Shown one piece after another: positions 40,664 through 50,404 of a stretch of 64,000 nucleotides of DNA. Both the position numbers and the translations under genes were made by a program. How positions within the stretch are numbered: position 1 is the stretch's first letter; the number at the start of each line of letters is the position of its first letter. This DNA is from Leptoclinus maculatus (Eukaryota; Chordata; Actinopteri; Perciformes; Stichaeidae), in contig JAVDOI010000001.1 of assembly GCA_032191485.1 (NCBI GenBank), forward strand, positions 29,435,948 to 29,499,947, read 5' to 3'. Below the pieces are notes generated by a model, which did not search any database, was not told the DNA's origin, and saw nothing but the letters and a program-made list of their open reading frames with translations.

Positions 40664-42559
40664 CATTTCCATATGGAAAGCCTAATATTGTATTTTGCTA
40701 AATAAAAAAATACACAGCCCAACCATCAATTTATTCCACTTTTCCTAATCAGCAGCAAGGCCAGGGATGTCTCCATACATATTCATGCTGCTCTGGAGAC
40801 TCAGAGAGACGATACATTTACAGCCCACATTTACCATATTACCCTTAATGTTATTAGACCAGCAAACACAATTTAGCCAAATATAAGTCATACATAAGTA
40901 ATTTAGAAAATGAGACAATATTAATTGTGCGATCGTCATCCCGTTGTAATCCCGTTTGTGTGATAGCACTTCAATCTCAGGAATTGAATGCGCCTGGCTG
41001 AATAAATTAGTTCAATCAATGTATGACTAGATTCTCTGTCATGTGGACACACTCTGTGCAAATCTATGCAAATGTCTTATGAGGAGAGGATAAGAAAAAC
41101 TCTTATTGGCTAACAAAGCTCTTGATAATCACAGCCTATCTGACACAATGATGTCATTGTCACCCTCTCAGAGGAAAGTAAAACGAGGAATTTATGCAAA
41201 AAGAGAAGGTTCCTCACTCTTCAGGGTAACTCACAAGTCTGCAATCATGACGCAATTTTTAATTTTTCAAATGTATATGTAAATAAGGTTATGCCCTTGT
41301 TTTGCAAATATTTGATATGAACTTGATCGGCAAGTTCATAGTCTTCTTCCTCCGCTCACCACTTCCTCTGCTCTCCTTCCCCCTTTTGCATTTTTTTTCT
41401 TCCTTTTCTCCAACCCTTTCCTCCCTACCTCTACCCTAGCCCCTAGCCACCTCCCCTCTCCTCCTCTCCCCTCCCTTTGCTCCTCTCTGCCTGGTATTGA
41501 TTAGAAGGCGAACCTCTAATCTCCTTAAGGTCATTAGGAACACTTAATTAAAACCTAGTTAGAATGCCTTTGTTCAACCAAAGCAAATTGCAGCTGTTCA
41601 AACGCGATTAGTATGATAACGTGAAAACTTGTCGGCAGGGAAAAATATAAGAGAGGGTCTTTTTTGGTGGAAATGTTTACACAATTTAAATGCAGAGCGC
41701 TTAAGCACACAGTGGAAGTCTAAAATAAAGTATACTTGAGCTAGTGCTTCTGCTGTTTGTGTGTGTTGATGGGATTGCTTTTATTTTGCTAGTGGATGTT
41801 CGGCTTTTTGAAACTACAGGATTAAAGCATGTAACTGGCTTAGAGATTTGTCTAAAATTGTTTGTTTTATACACCTGGAGAAAAACAAAAACAAATGCAA
41901 TAAAAAAAAGAGCAGGTCGAATATATGATAAGATGTATGATATTTGAAGGTGACAGTTTTCTCTTGTTGTCATGTTCACACAAATCTTCTTCTTCAGCAA
42001 ATACAGATTTGAACCAGAAGAAAAAAACAATGGATACTGAGAAAAGTGAGGAAACAAACCAATCAAATTCACAGTTTGGTTACTGTTTACTATAATGGAG
42101 AGATATAACAGTTTGTGTATATATTACATTATTTTCTGTTATGGAAATTGATTACTTAAAACTTCATGAAACATTTTACAATGCATTTTAAATAAGTCAA
42201 CTCAGGTTTCCACACTTCAAAATATAATTTTTTTTATCAACCATATATCAAAGGGCATCCACAGCAGCTATACCATACATAATTTGGTCACTTTTGCATG
42301 CAGGGCTTCATCACAGACACATATTACTGTAATTACTCATTTGTCTTTAATTGTTAAGGCTCAATTAATAGCACACATAGCAGGGAACCCCTGGTGACTG
42401 CCATTAAATTGCTGACAGGGAAGACACCTTGCCAGCTCCTTTGCCTCTCATTATGACATACTTGCAAGGTAAAGAGCCTCCTTTGTAATATTCCTAAAAA
42501 ATTTGCTTGAATTGACTTATTTCAGAACATTTATATTTTATTGACTGAGGGCATGTCTA

Positions 42560-42808
42560 ATTGCTATTGAGCCTTCCACTTAGCACTTATTGTATTCGTA
42601 TTAGTTTGTTTCACTTATTGTATTCGTAATAGTTTGTTTCTGCATTGTACTTTTACTCTGGTTTATGCTCTTAGATGCTTGTTTAATAAAAAAGGAGATG
42701 CACTTATAACTTCTGGTGACTAGTAGTTCTCTTGAATGCCTATGTTGAATACACTTATTGTAAGTCGCTTTGGATAAAAGCGTCTGCTAAATGACTGTAA
42801 TGTAATGT
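42560..42808 (+). mobile_element. SINE-like teleost repeat with common fish 3' tail
   Basis: The 3' end (about 42,757-42,808) carries the TAAGTCGCTTTGGATAAAAG / CGTCTGCTAAATGAC motif found in enormous numbers across fish genomes, followed by a short TGTAATG tail. I associate this segment with V-SINE-type elements with L2-like tails. Within the body a 28-bp unit starting CACTTATTGTATTCGTA is duplicated in tandem (42,584-42,611 and 42,612-42,639, one mismatch visible). The 5' boundary is approximate and no clear target-site duplication was found. Confidence 0.65.
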
Positions 42809-43174
42809 CTATTGCAAATGTTTTATTGATCATTCTTTTGATTAAAACATTTAAGTGTCTGTTGATGCATTATGTGTATGGGCAATTCCTATTTTTGTTT
42901 GTTAAAAGCATTTTTAATTTGTATACAGCGGGCACATATACACTGTGTCAGTGTTTAGAGTACAACTGAATGGTAGATGCTCATAAGGAATTACGAATGA
43001 ATGAATGACCCCAATCTATCCGCATGCATCCAAACGGGTTGACTGTTTGTATTTTCTCATCAGAGTCATAATGCATTTGCCCACAGCCTTAAATGGTGAT
43101 GTTGTATTTAAGTAAAAATAAATAATTTGACAGATCTATGAAATGGTTCACTACCCACACACTATTTGGATTGC

Positions 43175-43187
43175 GTTGCCTAGCGAC
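43175..43187 (+). promoter_or_regulatory. RFX X-box-like motif
   Basis: The sequence GTTGCCTAGCGAC differs by one base from the canonical RFX X-box GTTGCCTAGCAAC. RFX factors drive ciliary and hair-cell genes, so the site is apt for an usherin promoter. It is a single near-match and function is not shown. Confidence 0.5.
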
Positions 43188-43250
43188 GGCAGTAGCGTCC
43201 CTCTTCTCTGAGAGCCACTTGTCTGGAGCCCAGACGCATCCCACGTAGGT

Positions 43251-43271
43251 GGGGGGGGGGGGGGGGGGGGG
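43251..43271 (+). repeat. poly(G)21 tract
   Basis: Twenty-one consecutive G residues lie about 65 bases downstream of the X-box-like site, inside the CpG-enriched block. Such a run can form G-quadruplexes, and its length is unreliable in many assemblies. Confidence 0.9.
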
Positions 43272-43860
43272 CATTGCTACCAGCCAGGAGGGGGTAATTG
43301 GGCTTTTTAAATCGCATATTAACGCATCGCTGTCATGAACAATATTTAGTCACAATCCTGTAACAGATGCAAAATGGACGTGTCGCACTATTTATTCTCA
43401 ACCCACAGGGCTCTCAAGTTTCCGTTACCTGGCTCTCACCGTTGTAACGTTGCCTCTGCGTTACTTTGCGGCCAAGTATCCTGCCGCCTCGAGCGCTGCT
43501 GGCCAGATGGCAGCTCGCTGTAATCTCCTTAGCACCGCGTGCTGCATGTTCTGAGTGAGAGAGCTACGACAGAGAGAGAGAGAGAGGGGAAAAATAACAG
43601 GAGCTTTGTCAAGTTTAGCTGTACTGTCATTCAGTTTTTTTCCGGAACGACGGACAAAATAACTCGCGTCATGTTTGGAGGGGACTATTTTTTCTACTGG
43701 AGCGGCGTCTGCTCCCGCTGACAGGTGTGCGGAGAAACAGGTAGTTTGCTTGTTGTGCACGACTCATGCCAGAGCAACAAGTTGAATGTTTGTTGACGCT
43801 GCACTTGTGATGGGGGATATCGTTTTGTGCTGGGAATCCTCACCGACAGGTAACCACGAG

Positions 43861-44439
43861 AAGTTACTAGATATTTCAGCATGTCACAATATCTGCATAG
43901 ATTTACACATTTGCACGGCATATAAATATATATATATATATATAGCACCCGTTATTAGATACACTGGGAGCTTTCGGTCATTGTAGGCAAAGAGTTTCCA
44001 AGTAATTCAACACTAGAGATGACTGCACTGCTGGCCTCTTTTTTGTGTTGTCAAAATGCGAAATTGAAGCTGATAAGTATTGTAATGAAGAGAGCTTTGG
44101 CCTAAGCCTCAATTTCCAACAAACTTATGTGAAAACTCGTTCTGTTGGATAAGGACCTGGAGGCCAGATGCCAGCGGAAAAAAAGGTCATGTTTAATTCA
44201 ATAGAAAATGAAGAAAAGGGGAAAGCAATGTAGCAGTATCAGTTGAGCTGTGCCTCCATCAAGCTGGACATGATAGTGCAGGCTTTGGCTAGGGAATAGC
44301 CTGCATGGCATTTCACCCTCCTCAGATTTGTCTCATGTTGGATTTTGGTCTGACCACGTCTTCTCTTTCCTTCTCTCCTTCTCTCTATTCCCTCTCTAGA
44401 TTGTGAAATCCTACCTATCATGTGAAGGCTTTGGTTGTG

Positions 44440-44478
<39 letters not shown>

Positions 44479-45128
44479 TGTGTGTGTGTGTGTCTGTGCG
44501 AAGAGACAGTGTAACAGAGAGCTAAGCTTCGTAGCCTCACCCTAGGGGTACTGGCCTGTAAAAAAGAAAATGGCCCTGGAACCATGAAACCATGACAGTC
44601 GTCACTTATTCGAGTGCTGCTGGAAGGCGTCCGATTGAAATCCAGGTTCCTGAACATGCTACGTTACCCGGGAATGTTGCAGAACCTCTCTCCAAGATTT
44701 TAGAACCTGCCACCATGCCGGACCTCTCAGAGAACCCGATGCTCAAATCTCGTAAGGTCAAAGGCCAGAGATGGCTGGAACAGAGAGGCGGCGAGGGAGG
44801 AGCAAAGGCAGAGAGGGCGAAGACGCAGAGACAAAAATGGGGTAGAGGAGTCGGCAGGGAGAGGATGGAGAGAGGAAGGAGAGAGGAGCGGTGGGACTTA
44901 AGGATCAAATGCAACAAGGAAATTAACAAATGCCTAAAAAAAGGGGGGAAATGCGTGGAAGGTAAAGACAAGAGCACGACAGATGTGTGTGGGATTTCTG
45001 GGATTCTGTCAGCTGCTGAGACAGAAGGTGAAAACAAGCAAAGGGAGATAAGGATGAGAGAAAGGAAGATTTGGCCTGTTTTTCCCTGGCCATTTTCCCT
45101 GAAAAACATCACTGGAAGAGGGGAAAAC
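43861..45128 (+). other. ush2a: ush2a 5' region: first intron and/or 5' UTR
   Basis: A strong pyrimidine-tract acceptor ends with AG at 44,398-44,399. If used, the first coding exon would run from 44,400 to 45,215 and carry a 729-nt 5' UTR containing a (TG)n run at 44,443-44,493 and upstream ATGs. One ATG at 44,592 opens a frame that runs without a stop into the signal peptide. That frame is Lys/Arg/Glu-rich and has no resemblance to usherin N termini. A purine-rich stretch fills about 44,760-44,900. Confidence 0.5.
44443..44493. repeat. (TG)n microsatellite
   Basis: A TG run with one TAT interruption, possibly within the 5' UTR of ush2a. Confidence 0.92.
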
Positions 45129-45215
45129 ATGATGAAAAGGATGAAGTGGCGTCCTCTCTTCATCTGGTTCGCTCTCCTCCTCTTCAGCCTGTGTCCAACA
45201 CCTGCTTCATCACAG
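45129..45215 (+). CDS. ush2a: Usherin exon encoding the signal peptide
   Basis: From ATG at 45129 the frame encodes 29 residues. They comprise a basic start (MMKRMKWRP), a hydrophobic core (LFIWFALLLFSL) and a small-residue end (CPTPASSQ), which is a classic secretory signal peptide. It then meets a consensus donor (CAG|gtaaga at 45,216) in phase 0. The human usherin start lies a similar distance (about 35 residues) before the GLFPR block, supporting this start; ATG codons at 45,132 or 45,141 are alternatives. Usherin is a giant protein of the ankle links of hair cells and the periciliary membrane of photoreceptors; its loss causes Usher syndrome 2A in humans. The frame is open further upstream to 44,592, but that extension would bury the signal peptide and is not favoured. 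Confidence 0.75.
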
Positions 45216-45648
45216 GTAAGAGTGGCTTTCAAGAGCCAATTGTCATCTGTGAACCAGAAACTGGAGTAATAATTAACAGCCAATGTATTCTACATGATTT
45301 ATTTAATGACTATGAACGGTGAACCAGCATGCACAATACCAGAACCTGAGTCCGAAGCTGCTAAATAGAATCATCATCATTCATTTAGTGATACCTGTAC
45401 TAATATATAATAAATGCACTTTATACATACAGTACATGTGACGGTAAGAGATTTGCCTGCAGAAAGGGTTATGCTATATCATGACCCTTATTCTACAACC
45501 CATAGGCTGTTTTAATTTTATAGCACTTTGAATTCTCCATTTCTGGCATTTTAGTTCTCGGGGTTGCTGCCTCCCTAAATATGTAAAAGTGTCAAGAGCC
45601 CCAGATTGAATGTAATTCTGCTAATTGTTTAACTGTCTTCCTTCTCAG
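45216..45648 (+). other. ush2a: ush2a intron between signal-peptide exon and next exon
   Basis: A 433-bp intron in phase 0 with gtaaga donor and a pyrimidine-rich ttccttctcag acceptor. It is AT-rich and contains no recognisable repeat. Confidence 0.8.
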
Positions 45649-45863
45649 GGACATTTCCCAAGAATGGAGAACATTGCTGCCTTCAAACCCATGTCCACCT
45701 CCCCTTCTCGATCCACATGTGGGCTTCCAGAGCGGAGCGGCTACTGTCGGTCGCCGTCCTCCCAGACTGAGCTGACAACATGTTACCAGGCCTTCTGTGT
45801 CCAGGAGTGTCCCTACAGATACTCCACACCTCCATACGCCCCGCTGCTACTGCCTGCACACAG
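45649..45863 (+). CDS. ush2a: Usherin exon: N-terminal cysteine-bearing segment
   Basis: The exon reads GHFPRMENIAAFKPMS, then CGLPERSGYC, then FCVQECPYRYSTPPYAPLL, ending two bases into an Arg codon. It aligns well with the human usherin N terminus (GLFPRLENVGAFKKVS, CGLPDRSTFC, FCIQDCPYRSSHPTYTALF). The matching Cys pattern and spacing make the identification secure. This segment is extracellular and precedes the LamG-like domain. It is 215 nt long (71 codons plus 2), with acceptor AG at 45,647-45,648 and donor gtaggt at 45,864. In human USH2A, as I recall its exon structure, this sequence lies in the same exon as the signal peptide. Confidence 0.9.
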
Positions 45864-46001
45864 GTAGGTAGATTGAATTATTGGTAATGCTATGAAGGTA
45901 TTTTTAGATGGCCGCTGACCTTTCCATTGATGCTAATAAAGAAACATAAAAGAGGTCCTTTTGAGTGGAAATATTAACACATTTACACTTCATTCCTCCA
46001 G
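45864..46001 (+). other. ush2a: Short ush2a intron (138 bp)
   Basis: A compact phase-2 intron with a gtaggt donor and a cattcctccag acceptor. Short introns of this size are common in teleosts. Confidence 0.85.
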
Positions 46002-46220
46002 GGGTACCTGTATAGATGAAGACGGTAATGACACTCGTCCTGGGACTCAGACGGAGACCAGAACCACTACCAGTTCAGAGGGGGTTCCTGGTGGATCCAG
46101 TAGTGTGCTCTTTCGGCCAGTCCAGGATGGATGTCTGGTCTCTCCCCCCTCACAGGCACTAGGAGCGTTGGGTTCCCTCACTCTGGCATTGTGGATAAAA
46201 CCAAGCTCTCCTGGAGAAAT
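46002..46220 (+). CDS. ush2a: Usherin exon: linker and start of LamG-like domain
   Basis: The exon completes the split Arg codon and reads GTCIDEDGND, a Ser/Thr-rich linker, then SVLFRPVQDGCLVSPP and LGSLTLALWIKPSSPGE, ending two bases into a Met codon. It corresponds to human usherin around residues 107-162 (CITPDKND, SCFSSPPSPKLMASFTLAVWLKP). The SLTLALWIKP strand is the first strand of the LamG-like (concanavalin-type jelly-roll) domain. Length is 219 nt. The donor gtgagt at 46,221 interrupts Met in phase 2, the same codon position implied by the human boundary c.485/486. The linker here is diverged and longer than in human. Confidence 0.9.
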
Positions 46221-49200
46221 GTGAGTTTAATTTTTGTCATTTCTAAGAAATGAGAATAATCTGTCTGTTACACAGGTGGAGAGACTGTGACTACCAATGT
46301 CATCTTAAAGCACACACAGTAAATTGTGCTTTACAAAGTATTTGTATTATTTATTTATGGATGGATGGATCTTAGTCAGCTATTAGCAAAGGCCAGATAT
46401 ATAACAGCTGTACACAGTAGCCAGTTGACAAGTGTTGCGTGTGCGTGTGCGTGTGCATGTGCATGTGCGTGTGCGTGGGCGTGCGTGCGCGTGACAGTTC
46501 GTGCAGTAACTTTGATTAGTTGAAAAGTCCGATTTAGATGAAAGTAAATGTTCTCAACGTATCCTGACTTTACTTATCACAGGATATTTTAATAGTTATA
46601 AACACTACTAGGACTGTATGAAATTTCATTTTCTAACATTCTAATGACATTTTTGAAATAAAGTTTTGAATATTTGTCATCACCTTAAAAAAAATCCTCA
46701 ATTTGAATTTCGGGATTTATCGGAATAAAAGTATTTTTTATATATTTTTTGACTGCAGTGAAAATGTTGTTTTTCAAAGCAGAATGTTTCGTTAGATAAA
46801 ATCATGTTGTGATTGTTTTCTGAAAAATCCCCAAAGACACATTAGACCTTGTAGTTTCATTTGGCACAGCTAATAAGAGCTATAATAACGTTGTGTTACA
46901 TCTAGCAAGCTGTGCTGATACTTTATTGGTTAGAGAAGGTACAGGAAGAGGTCAAACTGACAGCTCACATCTCATAGCTACAAACGCGCTGTGTCAGCAA
47001 GTCAAAGTTCTTGTCGAAATTCTACTTTTTTTGGAGAAATAAAAGAGTAAAACGAAAAAGTTATTTAATTAGTTATTGGCATTATGAGGATATACTATTC
47101 AATTTTTTGGAACCTAAGTGGAAATAAAACCAGACAGAAAAATGGGAACTAACAGCATCTGTGTGCCATAACAATTACTGATTTACCTTATCAGAGTAGT
47201 CCACCATTATCCGGTGCTACTGATGTAATACAGCTCCCCGCTGGAAACGCACTGCTGCTGCGATTTATAGTCAAATGTCTGTTCTGATATCATATTTGAT
47301 ATGATTTTCATACAGTGACAGTGCATTGAAGTGAAAGCCCTGTGATATTGATCTAATAACAAGGAGCAATCAGGGTCTGGTCAGGTCAGTATCACTATCG
47401 GGAAATGTTGGTGAACAACTGGCTGTCATGTCCCACTTAGACATGTTGTGTGTGTGTGTGTGTGTGTGAGAGACAGGAGAGAGTGTGCTGGTATGTTGCG
47501 GGCTGGGCTGGGACAGTGCAGAGTTACACACACTCGGATCAGTTTGCAGTCACACACAAACACAAAGCACAAGCACACATGGAAAGAGATCCGTTGGCTT
47601 TTCTTGGCAACCCCGTCTCCCCCTACGGCAACACTTAAAGTAGATTGCTCGAACAACATGGGATGCTTTGTCATGAAAGTAAAAATAGGTTAAACACGCG
47701 TGATGTCTTGTTTTCTATTGGTTGGTTGTTGTATTTATTTGTCAAATGTAGCTTGCAAAAGAGTCCACCGGTTTTACCATTTGACTCCTATAACATTGTG
47801 GCACTCAAGATTAGGCCTGTCACAGTAATTAAGTTATTGAAATATTCTAAGATGTATGGAATGTCACCAGCATAATGCCAAAATAAACTGCAGGGTTTCC
47901 CCTACCAAGACTTGGGCATTGCGCAGAAATAGAGCATTTTTGTTAACAATGCCTGAGAGTCCTTTTTATTTATTGTTTTGGTTGTAATTAATTAACGTTT
48001 TATTTAAATTAAATATTTTAATATTTTCTTCACCTTCCAATTCCAATGTCTAAATATTCTTAAGACTTAAAAGTTATTTTTAAGGGTGTACTTGCATTAT
48101 AATTATGCTATTATATGATCATATCAGTGGCAAAACTGGTCTTAAAACAACATAGGCATCGTTTAACGCAATTATATCTGTGACAATATGTTGTCCAACA
48201 AAATGAATTATTGTGACAAGCTGAAGCTTGGTGGACTGTTTAGAAATACAAGGATCAAAATATATTCAGCAGAACCAGAATCTATCTTTTTTTTATTCCA
48301 CCCATTGTTCTTCCTTGTCAAAACCGTGGGCCTAAATCACCCACAATGCAACTTGATTGCTGACATTTTGGTCGGAGATTCGGGTGTGTCATGCGAGTAG
48401 CGGCGAGCCTCAATCGGAGGTCTGGTAAGCTCACTTCTTTCTCCGCAAACCCAGTTTTTTAAAATGTTTTAACTTCAGCTCCATCCTTCAGCCAACCATA
48501 TCTGATCATATTAAAAGATAGTTTAGTCATATTTCACAGCCTCATTTTACTACACTGTCTTTTAATATGATAAGAGTTCGTAGGCTCCATTTGGACAAAC
48601 AAAGAAAGACAATGCTCAGTGAGAAAAACAATCATCTTTGTGGATTAAACAAACGTCTTTAAGCTGTTATGGTTTTGTTGAGGTTTCATAAGATAAAGTC
48701 TGTCTACGTTCACATATTCCACAATTTGCTGTAAAGATAAACATGACTGATAACTTTGCAGCGGTGACGGGTCTGAAGAAAGACCCAGAGCAACACTAGG
48801 TTTAATGTGTATCTAACTCACTGGATGTTCAGTTTAAATGTTGCCGTCAGTTGAATTTAACTCTGAGAAGGAGAATCGGGCAGAGATCAAATCACTCCCT
48901 TTAAATTTCATACTGTGATTTTTGTTTGCGAAGTTGTCTGTCCGGGGATTTTAGATGACAGACAAGTGTTGTCGTCTTGGTTTTCCGAACATGACACCTG
49001 TATGGCTGAATGCATCTGAATGGAAGTAATATCTCCCCCCTCCCCCCCCCTCTCACTCTCCCTCTCCGTCTTTCTGGTGCTGTCGTTGGCCATCAGTCTC
49101 TTGTTGTAGAGACGATCATGGCTGCCATCAAAGAAGCCAGATGAAAGGAGGTCTCTATCCTCACCTCTGTCCATCTCTCCTCACCCCTCTCTCTTTGTGT

Positions 49201-50247
49201 CTCCCTCTCTTTGTGATTTCACATCCCTCCCCTCATCTGAACAATGAACAGAGCCAGCCACCTGTTCTTCCAAATCATAGTTTTTACTATGGCTTCACTT
49301 CCAGAAACTGGTTATGAAGTTATGTCTATATTGTTTGAAGATTCTAATTTTGAATGGATATTCATTTTTAGTTTGGTCACACACTTTTCCTACGAGGACA
49401 AAATTGGGTAAATGTCCATGTTGCTTGAAGTTTTTTGACAACTTGTTTTTTCCCTAACCCTTACCTTTCCCAAACAACATATTTAATAAATTATAGCTAA
49501 AAATTACACAACACCAACAATTTTTACTGTTGATTAAGAAATTATAGGATTTCCAAGCAAAGATGACAAAAGTTTACAGCTTCTCAATAACTGAATGTCT
49601 ATTTGCTGGTTTTTCGAAACTAAATATCATTCGGGTTTTGGACAAAACATTCACTTTAAGTGTTTTAACTTGGGCTTTATGATGGGCATTTTATAGATCA
49701 AATAATAATCAATAATGACAATAATGCTTAGTTGAATCAGGATTCTTTCGTATATATCAAAAGTTAAAGCATCCTTTGACAAAAGAAGCATTTTCATTCC
49801 AGTAAATCAGTTCACTTATTATCTGTCTGTCTCTCCCCACAAGCACACACCGGCTCACATGCATACATACATATGGTCTCTTTCTCATGCATACATCTCT
49901 CTGTGATTTATAGGGTATGTGGCTCTGGGTTCATAAAAGTCATGATTTCCCATAAAATGTCAGTGATGGTGGTTAATATGACACGTGGAGGGTGTGTGTG
50001 TCTGCACCCAGTGTAGCCGCTCAAACCCAGCAGTCATGTAAAATATTGATATTCCATGTGTAAATGTCAGAATGAGAGACTGTGTGGGAGTGTGCGTAGT
50101 GACACTTGAGTCCACTCTTCCTTTTTTCCCTTACTTCTGAGTTAAATCAGAACAACTAACCACTGCAAGATATTCAGATGGACTGCATATCTGCTGCGGA
50201 AATAATTGTGTTTCGATATGTGTGTTTTTGTTCCCCCCCCCTCCCAG
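46221..50247 (+). other. ush2a: ush2a intron of about 4 kb
   Basis: A noncoding intron between the two halves of the LamG-like coding sequence. It contains an alternating CG/TG purine-pyrimidine tract at 46,436-46,493, a (TG)n run at about 47,447-47,468, long AT-rich unique stretches (46,560-48,700) and pyrimidine-rich tracts (49,035-49,220). The acceptor is a strong C/T-rich run ending AG at 50,246-50,247. No exon is recognised inside. Confidence 0.75.
46436..46493. repeat. Alternating GTGCGT purine-pyrimidine repeat (Z-DNA-prone)
   Basis: A variant repeat of GTGCGT/GTGCAT units with almost perfect purine-pyrimidine alternation and many CG and GC steps. It translates as an Ala-Cys string in one frame, an artefact of the repeat. 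It sits about 220 bp downstream of a ush2a exon. Confidence 0.85.
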
Positions 50248-50404
50248 GATGCTGCTGGAGAAGAGCTCAGGGCAGCGGTTGATTTTTTCTGTGACAGTGT
50301 CCGAGCAGATGGTCACACTGCGGTACGGTCAGACCCCTCTGACCGTCGGCTTCAGAACAGAGGGGAGGCTTACACCGGAGAGGTGGACGCACCTTGTTTT
50401 GCAG
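50248..50404 (+). CDS. ush2a: Usherin exon: LamG-like domain core
   Basis: The exon completes the Met codon and reads MLLEKSSGQRLIFSVTV, then VTLRYGQTPLTVGFRTEGR and ERWTHLVLQ, ending in phase 0 before gtaaca at 50,405. It matches human usherin residues of about 162-217 (MCVIEKTVDGQIVFKLTIS through KKWIHLSVQ). The WTHLVLQ strand is the typical 'W.H..V' strand of LamG-like folds. Its 157 nt compare with 166 nt expected for human exon 3 (c.486-651), so the boundaries are conserved and three codons are lost in a loop. The next expected exon (human c.652 onward, starting VHQTK) is not recognised in the rest of the window. Confidence 0.92.

Larger units (their letters stand above)
35601..42559. 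other. Intergenic sequence, right part
   Basis: No coding gene is recognised. It holds (AT)n at 36,808-36,858, (TG)n at 36,983-37,072, (CA)n at 37,186-37,228 and 39,343-39,375, a CT run at about 39,531-39,552 and (TG)n at 40,619-40,661. CT-rich tracts lie at 37,940-38,040 and 41,340-41,490. Unique AT-rich, homeodomain-site-like blocks at about 40,740-40,960, 41,490-41,640 and 42,330-42,490 stand out as possible conserved noncoding elements. The last two flank the ush2a side of the interval. Confidence 0.55.
43170..43860 (+). promoter_or_regulatory. ush2a: CpG-enriched probable ush2a promoter and noncoding first exon region
   Basis: CpG dinucleotides are clearly more frequent here than in the surrounding CpG-poor DNA, with clusters at 43,173-43,200, 43,430-43,550 and 43,640-43,750. 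It lies about 1.3-2 kb upstream of the usherin signal-peptide exon and contains an X-box-like site and a G21 tract. Possible donor sites for an untranslated first exon follow CAG at 43,724, 43,740 and 43,849 (the last with gtaacc). No TATA box is evident. Assignment as promoter is inferred from position and composition. Confidence 0.5.

Noticed and set aside
44606..45283. 225-residue open frame on the minus strand overlapping the usherin start
   Set aside because: It overlaps a purine-rich stretch antisense to the usherin exon, its product is a low-complexity Ser/Leu/Pro sequence, and no family is recognised.
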